64,000 nt of DNA from Pectinatus haikarae (GCF_015732185.1 NZ_WIQM01000004.1:372001-436000); one strand, 5' to 3'; positions 9,796 through 20,198 are shown, numbered from the stretch's first letter. The notes: a model not told the origin generated them from the letters alone. Numbers and translations are program-made.

Positions 9796-11901
9796 GTGAG
9801 AATGCTTCTTACAATATTGAAAAATATAGATAGGTATAAGATAGAGAAATTTTTTCTTTATTGCCGTACAGAATCTATTTCTTCTGTAATTGGAAGAATA
9901 AAGAATTATATAAATCAATACGATGAAGAAAAATTACAAGAAACATTAATTTTAACACCACCCCAAAAATTAAAGAATTATGCAGTATTAGTTGCTGAGA
10001 GAGCGGATAATCCTTTAGTGTCAATTGTCATTTTTGTTGATAATCAATGGGAATACACATATAATTGTATAAAAAAAATTATAGAAAATACGATTGAAGT
10101 AGATTATGAAATTATTATTGCCGATAATTGTTCAATGGATAAGACGAAACAAATAGATAAATATGTTAAAAATGTAATTGTAAGTCGTAGCAATGAAAAA
10201 AAAGGTTTTTCATGTGTTTGCAATAAAGCGGTAGAAAAGGCAAAAGGGCAATATATACAGATTTTAAGCCAAAGAACAAGCGTACAAAAAAATTGGCTAG
10301 TACAACTTATAAAATTGGCAGGGCGTGATTTCCATGTTGGAATTATTGGACCAAAGATGATTTATCCAACAGGTAAAGTGGAAGCTGCAGGTGGTATTGT
10401 TTGGAAGGATGGAAGTTTATTAAAATATGGGAATTTAGGTGATCGAGAAAGGAGTGAATATAATTATGTAAAGGAATCAGATTATATTTCTTTTACGGCG
10501 TTATTAATGAAAAAGGATCTTTGGATACAGCTTAATGGCTTTGATGAACAATATAAATTAGATGAATATAGCAGCGCTGATCTAGCCTTTGAAGCTCGAA
10601 AAAAAGGATTTAAAGTAGTGTATCAACCTTTGTCAGAAGTGATTCGTTTTGACTTAAATAATGTTTTGAATGATAATATGGAGAAGATAAGTCGACAAAA
10701 ATTTTTCAGGAAATGGAGAGAGGTTTTACAAGTTAAATATTATCCATATAAACAAAATGAATTTCTTGCAAGGGATTGTAGTCGGAAGAAAGACACAATT
10801 TTAGTTATCGATCATTATGTGCCCACCTTTGATAAGGATGCAGGGAGTCGTACCGTTTATCAATATGTTAAATGTTTAGTGAAATTAGGCTATAATGTAA
10901 AATTTATGGGAGATAATTTTTATCGCTCAGAACCATATACAACCTGCTTTCAACAATTAGGAGTAGAAGTTTTATACGGTAGTTATTATTTTAAAAATTG
11001 GCGAAAATGGTTTTTAACTAATGTTAAAAATATAAATTATATATTTCTGAATCGGCCACATATTAGCATAAAGTATATTGATTTTGTTAAAAAAAATTCT
11101 AATGCAAAAGTAATTTATTATGGACACGATTTGCATTTTTTACGTGAATGGAGAGAATATTTAATTACTAAAAATGAAATGTTGAAGAGATCTTCAGAAC
11201 AGTGGCGCCGTCGTGAATTAGATATTATGAGAAAAACAGATGTGATATTTACTTTAAGTACTGATGAGCAAGTGATAATAAATAAAATGTTAAATAATAA
11301 GAAAGCTGTTATTATGCCAGTATTTTGTTTTAAATTTAAAAATAAAATGAAATATAAAATCAAGGAAAGAAAGGATATTTTATTTGTTGGGGGATTTAAC
11401 CATAGGCCAAATGAAAATGCAGTTGTTTGGTTTATGGAAAATATATGGCCACAGATTATTAAAGAAATACCAGAGTGTAGATTTATAATAGCTGGGTCTA
11501 ATCCTACAGATAAGATAAAAACATTTGCAAATGATCGACATGTAGTAGTAACCGGGTATATTTCAGATGAAAAGTTGATGGAATACTACCAACAATGTCG
11601 TATAAGTGTAATTCCATTGAGATATGGGGCTGGGGTAAAGGGTAAAATTATAGAAGCAATGTATTATCAAATTGCAGTTGTATCAACTTCAATAGGAACA
11701 GAAGGGCTTCCTGATATAGATGACTATATAAACAGTTATGATAAAGCAGAAGATTTTTCGAAAGCAGTTATAGACTTATATAAAGACGAAAATAAATTAC
11801 AGTGTTTAGAACATAAATATGCAGAATATATACAGAAATATTTTATGGAAGATCGATTGGCAAAATTGCTAAGTAAATATTTTTCAAAGGAGATAGAATA
11901 A
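9796..11901 (+). CDS. GT2-like (degenerate) / GT4 bidomain glycosyltransferase
   Basis: A 701-residue protein starting at GTG after AAAGGAGAAAG. Residues about 70-320 align closely with the GT2 domain of the 1238-4504 protein (shared YPTGK/E-EAAGGIVW and KGFKVVYQP). However, its metal motif reads ILSQRT (156-161) instead of FLNNDT, and the acidic CEDTD is replaced by SSAD (259-262), so catalysis is unlikely. Residues about 335-701 form a complete GT4 enzyme: an N-terminal DAGSRTVYQY segment, a mid-region LFVGGFNHRPN, and IPLRYGAGVKGKIIEAM, the nucleotide-sugar/EX7E region. It probably adds one sugar to the O-chain while the GT2 part serves as scaffold. The next gene starts 1 base after the stop. 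Confidence 0.8.
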   Translation: MRMLLTILKNIDRYKIEKFFLYCRTESISSVIGRIKNYINQYDEEKLQETLILTPPQKLKNYAVLVAERADNPLVSIVIFVDNQWEYTYNCIKKIIENTIEVDYEIIIADNCSMDKTKQIDKYVKNVIVSRSNEKKGFSCVCNKAVEKAKGQYIQILSQRTSVQKNWLVQLIKLAGRDFHVGIIGPKMIYPTGKVEAAGGIVWKDGSLLKYGNLGDRERSEYNYVKESDYISFTALLMKKDLWIQLNGFDEQYKLDEYSSADLAFEARKKGFKVVYQPLSEVIRFDLNNVLNDNMEKISRQKFFRKWREVLQVKYYPYKQNEFLARDCSRKKDTILVIDHYVPTFDKDAGSRTVYQYVKCLVKLGYNVKFMGDNFYRSEPYTTCFQQLGVEVLYGSYYFKNWRKWFLTNVKNINYIFLNRPHISIKYIDFVKKNSNAKVIYYGHDLHFLREWREYLITKNEMLKRSSEQWRRRELDIMRKTDVIFTLSTDEQVIINKMLNNKKAVIMPVFCFKFKNKMKYKIKERKDILFVGGFNHRPNENAVVWFMENIWPQIIKEIPECRFIIAGSNPTDKIKTFANDRHVVVTGYISDEKLMEYYQQCRISVIPLRYGAGVKGKIIEAMYYQIAVVSTSIGTEGLPDIDDYINSYDKAEDFSKAVIDLYKDENKLQCLEHKYAEYIQKYFMEDRLAKLLSKYFSKEIE

Positions 11902-11902
11902 T

Positions 11903-12871
11903 ATGGTAGTTATGATCACAGGCGCAGGTGGTATGGTAGGTTCACATATGGTAGATTATTTTTACAATGCAAATGTAGATAAGGTGGTTGGAACTTATTA
12001 TAGACCAACAACTGATATTATGGATATTCAAGGGAAAGCCGAGCTTTTAGAGTGCGATATTCGCTATTTTACAAATGTGTACGATATTGTAAAAAAATAT
12101 TTGCCAACTCAAATTTATCATTTAGCAGCACAAAGTTATCCAGCTATTTCGTGGGATAAACCGCAAGAAACAATGGAAATTAATATTACAGGTACAATAA
12201 ATCTTTTTGAAGCGATTCGGAGAATAAAAAAGGAAAATCAAGATTATGTTCCTACAGTCGTCGTTGCTTGTTCTAGTGCCGAATATGGTAATTCCCTGTT
12301 AAATTGTAATAAACCAGTGGATGAGAACGTGGCGTTGTTACCATTGCACCCATATGGTATTAGTAAAGTAGGACAAGATTTATTATCTTACCAATATTAC
12401 ATTAATTTTGGAATTCATACAGTTCGGGCAAGAATATTTAACACAACTGGTCCAAGAAAGGTAAATGATGTTTGTGCTGATTTTACAAAGAGAATTGTTT
12501 TGATGGAGAATACAAGTAATAATGTCACAAATAAATTACGTGTCGGGAATTTGGAGACCTTTAGGGCTATTACAGATGTTAGAGATCTTGTGAACGCGTT
12601 AATTCTTTTAGCAGAAAAAGGAAAAGCTGGAGAGGTATATAACATCAGTGGTAAAAGTATTTATAAAATAAGAGACATTATCGACATTATACGCAGACAT
12701 ACTGATATTCAATTTGATATTGAAATTGACAAGGCGTTGTTGCGTTTGACTGATGAAAAAGTAATTTGCGGAAATAGTGATAAATTGTATAAAGAAACTT
12801 CTTGGAAGCAAAAATATGATTTAGAAACGACGATCGTGGATATGCTTGACTATTGGCGAAAAAAATTATGA
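11903..12871 (+). CDS. NAD(P)-dependent GDP-sugar 4,6-dehydratase/reductase (SDR)
   Basis: A 322-residue extended SDR. The nucleotide-binding loop is GAGGMVGSH at residues 7-15; the catalytic Ser lies in VACSSAEYG and the Tyr/Lys pair in HPYGISKVGQ. It resembles GDP-mannose 4,6-dehydratase and RMD enzymes (NITGTINLFEA, TGPRKVNDVCADF). Placed between GDP-heptose genes and hddA, it could convert GDP-D-glycero-D-manno-heptose towards a 6-deoxy-heptose, as DmhA and WcbK do in other bacteria, or act on GDP-mannose. The substrate is inferred. It is tightly packed in the operon and 19 bases before hddA. Confidence 0.78.
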   Translation: MVVMITGAGGMVGSHMVDYFYNANVDKVVGTYYRPTTDIMDIQGKAELLECDIRYFTNVYDIVKKYLPTQIYHLAAQSYPAISWDKPQETMEINITGTINLFEAIRRIKKENQDYVPTVVVACSSAEYGNSLLNCNKPVDENVALLPLHPYGISKVGQDLLSYQYYINFGIHTVRARIFNTTGPRKVNDVCADFTKRIVLMENTSNNVTNKLRVGNLETFRAITDVRDLVNALILLAEKGKAGEVYNISGKSIYKIRDIIDIIRRHTDIQFDIEIDKALLRLTDEKVICGNSDKLYKETSWKQKYDLETTIVDMLDYWRKKL

Positions 12872-12890
12872 GAAAAGACGGTGAAGTAAT

Positions 12891-13886
12891 ATGATTATAA
12901 CAAGAACACCATTTAGAATGTCGTTTTTTGGTGGCGGAACCGATATAGCATCTTTTTACAAAATATATGGAGGTGCTGTCCTTTCTTCAAGCTTTGATAA
13001 ATATTGTTATGTAAATATACGCCATTTACCTAAATTTTTTAATTATAGGACACATTTGACTTATTCAAAAACAGAATCTGTAAATTCTTATGATGAAATA
13101 AACCATCCGCTGATTCGTGAAGCGATGAAATATCTTGATATGCATGATATTCGTCTGATGTACGATGCGGATTTGCCTGCACGCACAGGGTTGGGTACAA
13201 GTAGTTCTTTTGCAGTAGGTCTTTTGAACGCTTTTTATGCATTAAAAGGAAAGCGTGTTGATAAAAAACGCTTATCTGATGAAGCTATTTATTTGGAACG
13301 TGTACTTTGCAAAGAGGCTGGAGGAATTCAAGATCAGATTGCTGCTTCCTATGGTGGATTAAATAGGATTGATATTACTAGTAATGGATATATTGTCAGT
13401 CCTATTATTATATCCAATCAGCGTAAGAAGGAATTGAATGAAAATCTTATGTTGTTTTTCACCGGATTTACCAGATTTTCAGCAGATATACAAAAAAAGA
13501 CGGGGGAAAATATTAATAAAAAAATAGAACAGTTAAAAGAAATGAAGCAGATGGTAGATGAAGCAGAACATATTTTAACTTCTAAAATGAATCTAAATGA
13601 ATTTGGGAAGTTATTACATTATTCATGGACATTAAAACGTGATTTATCAGAAAGTATATCTACAGACGCAATTGATGATATTTATAAAAAAGCGAGAGAG
13701 GCCGGGGCTATAGGAGGAAAATTACTTGGTGCTGGAGGTGGTGGATTTTTACTGTTTTATGTAGAAAGGGAGTGTAAGAACAACGTATTGAATGTTCTAA
13801 AAAATTTATTGCATGTTCCGATTGAATTTGAAAATAATGGAACACAAGTTGTTTATTATACGGCGGAAGATTATAATTTGGAATAA
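12891..13886 (+). CDS. hddA: D-glycero-D-manno-heptose 7-phosphate kinase
   Basis: A 331-residue GHMP kinase. Residues 1-20 give the HddA signature ITRTPFRMSFFGGGTD. The phosphate loop is LPARTGLGTSSSFAVG (about 98-113), and a late GGKLLGAGGGGF is GHMP motif 3. HddA phosphorylates C1 of heptose 7-phosphate, making the bisphosphate used by the GmhB protein at the island's start. The isomerase gmhA is not in the window. AAGACGGTGAAG precedes the ATG. The match to the family is strong over full length. Confidence 0.9.
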   Translation: MIITRTPFRMSFFGGGTDIASFYKIYGGAVLSSSFDKYCYVNIRHLPKFFNYRTHLTYSKTESVNSYDEINHPLIREAMKYLDMHDIRLMYDADLPARTGLGTSSSFAVGLLNAFYALKGKRVDKKRLSDEAIYLERVLCKEAGGIQDQIAASYGGLNRIDITSNGYIVSPIIISNQRKKELNENLMLFFTGFTRFSADIQKKTGENINKKIEQLKEMKQMVDEAEHILTSKMNLNEFGKLLHYSWTLKRDLSESISTDAIDDIYKKAREAGAIGGKLLGAGGGGFLLFYVERECKNNVLNVLKNLLHVPIEFENNGTQVVYYTAEDYNLE

Positions 13887-15454
13887 ATAAGAAATAAATT
13901 TGTAAATTCAATATGTAAAGTAATGCCCTTTAACCATTATAGATAAGAGTGGTGTAATAAATGGAGGAACACATGATTGATTTTCATAAACTCTTTGATA
14001 AAAAGCAAATACCAATGATATTATTAATATTTATTATCTTATCAATGCATTCAATTCTTATACAGGGATGTGTAGTAAATGATGCATTATTACACTATAT
14101 TAATAGAGAACATGGATTATTAAATGTGATTTATCAACAATTTTTAATTGATCTTAATCAAGGAAGACCATTAAGGTTGGCGGTAATTAATTGGGCTTTT
14201 GATAATATAAGCAAAAATTTTTATATTTCTAGGTTTATCCAAATAGGAATATTAATAAGTAATTTGTTTTTATTTGGATATTTTCTAAAGAGAATATTTA
14301 ATAATATATATTTTTCTTATTTAGTAATATTTTTATTTTGCTTATTTTTACCAATTACTTTTGAACATGCGCTTCCAAATGTATATATTGGATTAGTTGG
14401 AATGCCAATAAATTATTTATTATTATCTCTAATTTTTTTTGATAAATATTTCGATAATAGAAAAAGATATCGATTATTCATTGTGTCAATGTTTTTTTGG
14501 TTCTTAGCGGTATTAAGTTTTGAATTTATGGTTACTTTTGTTTGTTTATTTCCGATCATAAATAAATATAAGACTGGTAGATGGATAGGAATAAATAAAA
14601 TAACAATAATTCCAGTGCTAATAGTATTCTGGTATATTACGACATGGATTATTTTAACTAAAATATATATATCTCATTATAGTGGAACGCAAATAGATAA
14701 TATTTGGTCAGCTAAAAATCATATAGATATTTTATATCAATTATTTAAAAGTTCTTTACCAGGATATTTTATTTTTAATGATAAATATGCATACATATAT
14801 AAATTATGTGGAGATATAATTCCTAGTAATGATGATTCATCTTTAGTGTCTAGAATCCAAAGCATCATTTTAAATATGGGAAATATAAAAATCATATTAG
14901 AAGCTATAGTTGCAATAATAATTTTTTTTAAATACTATTATTTTTTAAAAGACGATGAAAATAATAGTATGCGTTTTTCTCTTAAATATATAATAGTGGC
15001 AATCGTGTATTTATTTTTACCAGCATTGCCATATGCCATAGCTAGAATGTATCAAGGACGAGTAAACGCAACAGACTATATTTCATTGACAGCAAGTTAT
15101 CCAATATATTTTAGCATGATATTTTTATTTTCATATATTATTTGGCACATAATAAAAAAATTAAAAATAGGGTATATAAAAATAATATTAATGTTGTTGA
15201 TTTGCTTTTATGGAATGTTAATACAAACAATGAATAATACTTTCGCTATTGAGCAACAATCTATTTTTAGCAGAATTACTAATATAGAAAGTTTATTTGA
15301 AACACGCGCATTAAGAAATATTACAGAGAAAAGTATATGTTCTTTTGATTTATATCAAACGCAAATGTCCCTATCAGTTTCTCAAAAAAATTTAAATGAT
15401 TTAGTGAAGTTACATGGCTGTAATTTCACTATAGAAAATTATAATGATAATAAT

Positions 15455-15467
15455 AAAATAACTTTAT
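15455..15467. repeat. 13-bp target-site duplication, left of IS30 copy B
   Basis: AAAATAACTTTAT occurs here and at 16683-16695. The duplication length is identical to that of copy A although the sequences differ, as expected for true target duplications. Confidence 0.9.
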
Positions 15468-16682
15468 GGTTGATTGTAAAATGAAAATGAACAGTTAGCA
15501 AAAAGTCCACAGTGACTTTTCTTTAAATGGTAAAATGGAGTTCTCACAGCACCATTAACCAAAGAGGAGACAATCACTATGGACTGCCATAATTATATCA
15601 CAGTATTCCCTGAACGAAAACGTGGTCAGCATTTGGGACGGGAAGAACGCGGAGCGATCCAGCAACTAAACAAGCAAGGATACTCTCTGCGGGCAATCGC
15701 CCGAGAAATCAATTGTTCGCCAAGTACTATCATGTATGAATTGCGCCGCGGTACACCGCTGCGCAAAAGCCATAGAGGACGTACACCGGAGTACAGCGCC
15801 AAACGAGGTCTTGCAGTATATGAAATGAATCGAATGAAGTGCAAAAGGCCGCATTATATCACACATTGCTCAGATTTTGTTAAGTGGGTGGTTGCGCAAG
15901 TTAGGGCAAAAAAGTGGTCGTTAGACGCTTGCGTCGGTCATGCGCGCCTGCACCAGCTCTTTGCTGATAAAGAAATGGTATGCACGAAGACCCTATATAA
16001 CGAAATGGCTGCTGGTAATTTGCCGCTATCGCTGTTCGAGCTGCCTGAAATTCTAAAGCGAAAGCAAAACAAAAAAGGAACCCGAAAGCATAAACGTCTG
16101 AAAGGTCGCAGCATTGACGAACGTCCTGACATCGTAGATTTACGCACGGAATTCGGCCATTGGGAAGCTGACACGGTGATTGGCAGAAAAAAAGGCAGAG
16201 AAGCTGCTGTTTTAACTCTGATTGAGCGTGTTACAAACAATTACCTGGCTATTCGCATTCCTGGTAAAAACAGTGAGTCTGTCATGGCTGCGATGAAAGA
16301 ACTACACGCTGAATATGGTGAGCGTTTCAGTTCTGTTTTCAAAACCATTACAACCGATAATGGCTCTGAATTCGAGGAATTTTCCAAGATTGAAGCCTGG
16401 GGTTCCAGTGTTTATTATGCACATCCTTACTCCTCTTGGGAGCGACCAGTAAATGAACGGCACAACGGCTTCTTGCGTCAATATATTCCAAAGGGCGTTT
16501 CGATTGAGAAATATACTTATGAAGATATATTACATTTTGCCGATGAATTGAATAGCCGTCCGCGCAAGCGACTTGCCTACCAGACACCGGAAGAATTGTT
16601 CGACGCTTTTCTCGATAAACTTTATATTGCCTGAGATCATCGGCATTTTACCAAAGTGTTCAATTTGCTATTGCAATTTACG
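15468..16682 (+). mobile_element. IS30-family insertion sequence, copy B (1215 bp)
   Basis: Same borders, length and orientation as copy A, with the ends GGTTGATTGTAAAATG and CAATTTACG. The two directly repeated copies enclose 9279-15467, about 6.2 kb holding a glycosyltransferase, the SDR and hddA. Confidence 0.93.
15579..16634 (+). CDS. IS30-family transposase, copy B
   Basis: Identical in protein sequence to the copy A transposase (351 residues), with the full HTH and D-D-E core present. No decay is visible. It is carried inside the coding sequence of the membrane-protein gene, whose last part resumes just after the element. Confidence 0.95.
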   Translation: MDCHNYITVFPERKRGQHLGREERGAIQQLNKQGYSLRAIAREINCSPSTIMYELRRGTPLRKSHRGRTPEYSAKRGLAVYEMNRMKCKRPHYITHCSDFVKWVVAQVRAKKWSLDACVGHARLHQLFADKEMVCTKTLYNEMAAGNLPLSLFELPEILKRKQNKKGTRKHKRLKGRSIDERPDIVDLRTEFGHWEADTVIGRKKGREAAVLTLIERVTNNYLAIRIPGKNSESVMAAMKELHAEYGERFSSVFKTITTDNGSEFEEFSKIEAWGSSVYYAHPYSSWERPVNERHNGFLRQYIPKGVSIEKYTYEDILHFADELNSRPRKRLAYQTPEELFDAFLDKLYIA

Positions 16683-16695
16683 AAAATAACTTTAT
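16683..16695. repeat. 13-bp target-site duplication, right of IS30 copy B
   Basis: Second copy of AAAATAACTTTAT. The membrane-protein frame continues from here to the TAG at 16893-16895. Confidence 0.9.
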
Positions 16696-16896
16696 ATATA
16701 CTTGAAAATAATATTTTTATTGTAAGAAATAAAGATATAATAAAAGTTTTTTCAAAATATTATCTTGCAGGAGATCATTCAGTAAAAATATCAGCAAATA
16801 ATTATATCAATGGTGATTTTAAAAACTATATTATCGATGGTGAATTTTACTGTTATACTTTTAATTTTGAGGATGGAGTTCTAAATAATATGTAGT

Positions 16897-17165
<269 letters not shown>

Positions 17166-17230
17166 GAAAAACCATCGGTAACTCCGAAAAAGGTAAGTGA
17201 CCAAACAAACCCAAAAGGAGTTGAAAACAG

Positions 17231-18426
17231 ATGGCTTACTCCCATTCTACCTTACCTTTGAAAAAAATGCTATTACAATTCATGATCAAAGACGATCCAA
17301 TGCTCGCTATGCTCAAGTGGCTTTGTGAAAAACTCATGGAAGCCGAAGTGGATGCAAAACTTAATGCTGCCAAGTCGGAAGGAACCGATGAACGGTCTGG
17401 ATACCGTTCCGGCTATCGTGTGCGCCGCTATGATACTCGCATGGGAACCATGTATTTGTTCGTTCCGAAACTAAGGAAGGGCGGCTATATTCCTTTTTTC
17501 GTCACGGAGAAAAAGCGTTTAGAAATGGCGCTCCTGCAGATTATTCAGGAAGCCTATGTAAATGGCGTTTCCACCCACAAAATCGAAAAGCTGGCCAAAA
17601 GTTTAGGCATTGATTCGATCTCCCGCAGCCAAGTATCCCAGATCACTAAAGAGCTTAATGATCAGGTCAAGGCTTTTCGAAATAGATCGCTACAGAAGAC
17701 CTATCCCGTGTTATGGGTAGGTGCCTTGTATGAAAAAATTCGCTATGATCACCGGATACAAAATATGGCGGTAGCCGTCGTAAGCGGTCTGGATGAAACG
17801 GGCCACCGCGATGTATTAGCCGTTGAGCCGATGCAGGAAGAATCCACCGACACTTATAAAGCCGTCTTTAAAAAGCTCAAACAACGAGGTTTAGAAAATG
17901 TGTGGCTAGTCGTTTCCGATGCCCATAAGGGCTTGGTAAAAGCGATCAATGAATCTTTTTTGCAATGCGCCTGGCAGCGGTGTAAAGTCCATTTCATGCG
18001 AATATATTGGCTCATATTCCGGCAAAGAAAGAAGCATAGTTTGCTGGACGACTGAAGCAAATCTGGCTGCAGCCTGATTATGACAGTGCCAAAGAGTATG
18101 CTCATTCTTTTATAGAATCTGTTGACAAATCCTATCAGGAAGCGATAGCCGTTTTAGAAGATGGCCTGGAGGATTTACTGCAGTTTTATGATTTTACCCC
18201 AATAGACTTTCGTAAAATCGCTTCTACCAATATGTTGGAGCGACTCAATCGGGAAATTTGTCGCAGAACAACCGCCGTCGGAATTTTCCCCAGTATGGAT
18301 TCTTATATCCAGCTGGTTACAATATACCTGATCGAATACAGCGAAGACTGGTCAATGAGTCACTGCTATATTAAGCCGGATACACTGCAACAGGTTCAAG
18401 AAAAAAGACATAAATCCGTCGCTTAA
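17231..18426 (+). pseudogene. Broken IS256/mutator-type transposase
   Basis: The first frame (17231-18055) encodes a typical IS256-family N-terminus and core: ERSGYRSGYRVR, YVNGVSTHKIEKLAKSLG, VVSDAHKGLVKAI and CAWQRCKVHFMR. About base 18003 one A appears lost (family sequences continue MRNILAHIP), shifting the frame. The correct frame then meets an in-frame TAG at about 18043 and resumes as GRLKQIWLQPDYDSAKEYA and TNMLERLNREICRRT to the TAA at 18424-18426. The remaining sequence is close to full length. The right end after 18440 (GCTAACTACTATTGACAC) looks like an IS256-type terminus; the left terminus was not recognised. Confidence 0.85.
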
Positions 18427-18550
18427 TCTCTGGCGTTATCTTGAATTTTGCTAACTACTATTGACACTAACTTCGTCCGTCGGAGTTGAAATTAAGCATT
18501 GGCATCAATTAAAGTGCAATATTTTGAAACAAAGGCGCAAATTTCGTATA

Positions 18551-19034
18551 TCAGTTGCTGATGGTGGTGTGAGAAACCTGAATATTCATGACAGTCCGCA
18601 GAATCAGAGCAATATTGCGGAAAGAATCCTTGCTCAAGTGAAATGTTGACAACGCCGTCAGAATGACATGCACAAGATAACGCATCCGATTGAAATTGAT
18701 TTTCCCTGACAATTTTGACATTGAAGGTACTGTAGCGACAGTTGGTTCAGGGATAAAAATGGAATGGTCGCATTTCTTGTCGCAGCACTGGTGGTTTGAA
18801 TAGTACTTATGGTTATGATGAAGAAACCTGGCTTTTCCGCAGACAGAGCAAATCGGATAAAAAACGTATGCATGGCCTTCTGAGTTTGCCGACCGTATGA
18901 GTATCCGGCACAAATTGATGCCCGCATATACGGCAAAGATATTTCTGATTTCCATTTTTATCTTTGCCATAACGATAAAAGTTTTGATGATTGTTGCATT
19001 TCGGACAGTAAATCTGATATCATTTTATCATGAG
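18551..19034 (-). pseudogene. Decayed N-terminal fragment of a zinc-ribbon DDE-type transposase
   Basis: Read on the minus strand from about 19032, the frame encodes MIK, a stop, then the zinc-ribbon pattern YCPKCNN...KYLCRICGHQF. A frameshift near 18870 leads into VCGKARFLHHNHKYYSNHQCCDKKCDHSIF and then LVHVILTALSTFHLSKDSF...VSHTTISN. The paired Cys motifs and the last segment are typical of a transposase N-terminal region, but the catalytic domain is absent. The exact IS family is uncertain. The remainder up to 19232 shows no gene I can support. Confidence 0.65.
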
Positions 19035-19232
19035 AATTCATCTCCTTTCGGTAAGTACAGTGTTTGCGATAAAACTGTACCAGAAGGGCTGATGAGTTCT
19101 CAACTTTCATTTAACTTTATAATACGTGAATTTATTGCTGGAGTTAATATGAATGAAATAAAGTAGATAAATACCGTTAAGCATATAAATCATTGGGAAG
19201 ATAATAATTTTTATTGGAGTGATAATAGACAA

Positions 19233-20198
19233 GTGAAAAAAGTAATATCGGTCGTTGCACCAATGTATAATGAAGAAAAATTAGTACAAGAATATTGTAA
19301 AACTACATTAAATACTTTGGCTGCAATTTCAAATATATATAATGTAGAACTACTTCTAGTAAATGATGGATCTAAAGATAAAACTTATGAAAAAATGTTA
19401 TTAATGCAACAAAAATATATGGATAAAATAAGTATTATAAATCTATCGAGAAATTTTGGCCTGGAAGGAGCTGTTAGTGCTGGTTTAAAAAAAGCAAAAG
19501 GTGATGCTGTAGTGGTTATGGATGCTGATTTACAGGATCCACCTGCACTTATACTCGAAATGGTTAAAAAATGGGAAAATGGAATGGATATAGTTGTTGC
19601 TAGTAGAATAAAACGTAGTAATGATACACTATTTAAAAAATTGAGTGCAGGGTGTTATTATAAAGTTCTAAATTTTTTATCAGGAAAATTGAAATTAGAA
19701 AAAAGCGCTGCTAATTTTCGCTTATTATCAAGGAGAGCTGTTCAGCAGATATTAGAATTACCAGAGGTGAACAGGGTTTTTAGAGTTATAGTTCCATTTA
19801 TCGGAATGAAAACAGCTGTGGTAGAATATGATAGAGACAAAAGATTTGCAGGAAAGACGAAATATAAATTTGCTTCTATGTTAAGATATGCACTTGATAG
19901 TATCACAAGTATCTCAATTGAACCATTGAGAAAAATTGTTTTTATGGCAATGATTTCATTTGTAATTACAATAATTACGTTGTTGGGAGTTTTATTTACT
20001 CAATATCCTTGGAATATTGCTTGCTTTATAGTGACAATAGTTTCATTTTTATTTACATTGTTATTTATGGTTTTGACTATTATTGGTGAGTATATAGGGC
20101 AAATTATGATCGAAGTGAAAAAACGCCCTACGTCGATTATAAATGAATATTTACCATGGCAACACGAAAATAGTCTAGAAAGGAAAAATGACAAATGA
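19233..20198 (+). CDS. GtrB-like undecaprenyl-phosphate glycosyltransferase (GT2 with two TM helices)
   Basis: A 321-residue DPM-synthase/GtrB/ArnC-type enzyme starting at GTG. Residues 1-230 are the GT2 domain: VVAPMYNEE, nucleotide motif LVNDGSKDKT, metal motif VMDADLQDPP (about 94-103) and the acceptor-loop motif RFAGKTKYKF. Two C-terminal helices (about 235-290) anchor it in the inner membrane. Such enzymes load a sugar onto undecaprenyl phosphate on the cytoplasmic face. A GtrA-type flippase candidate lies at 24026. The stop overlaps the next start (ATGA), linking it with the reductase gene. Confidence 0.85.
   Translation: MKKVISVVAPMYNEEKLVQEYCKTTLNTLAAISNIYNVELLLVNDGSKDKTYEKMLLMQQKYMDKISIINLSRNFGLEGAVSAGLKKAKGDAVVVMDADLQDPPALILEMVKKWENGMDIVVASRIKRSNDTLFKKLSAGCYYKVLNFLSGKLKLEKSAANFRLLSRRAVQQILELPEVNRVFRVIVPFIGMKTAVVEYDRDKRFAGKTKYKFASMLRYALDSITSISIEPLRKIVFMAMISFVITIITLLGVLFTQYPWNIACFIVTIVSFLFTLLFMVLTIIGEYIGQIMIEVKKRPTSIINEYLPWQHENSLERKNDK

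Larger units (their letters stand above)
13973..16895 (+). pseudogene. Large polytopic membrane protein (GT-C-like), split by IS30
   Basis: Joining 13973-15467 to 16696-16895 gives one open frame of 564 residues. ATGGAGGAACAC supplies the ribosome site for the ATG at 13973; the earlier ATG at 13961 overlaps that site. The protein has about ten hydrophobic helices and an early acidic/charged loop (GCVVNDALLHYINREHG). The C-terminal soluble tail carries the insertion. Topology resembles GT-C transferases such as GtrII-type glucosyltransferases or an O-antigen polymerase, but no diagnostic motif was found. Only the last 70 or so residues are displaced, so partial function cannot be excluded. Confidence 0.78.

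Noticed and set aside
8064-16682. Composite transposon made of two IS30 copies
   Set aside because: Each copy has its own, different 13-bp target duplication, so each inserted separately. No duplication flanks the pair as a whole.
16656-16895. Short open frame after IS30 copy B as a separate gene
   Set aside because: From 16696 it continues the frame of the split membrane-protein gene; the start codon lies inside the IS end.
18897-19166. Plus-strand 89-residue open frame
   Set aside because: It overlaps the transposase relic on the opposite strand and shows no family features; its last 30 residues could be a gene remnant but that is not supportable.
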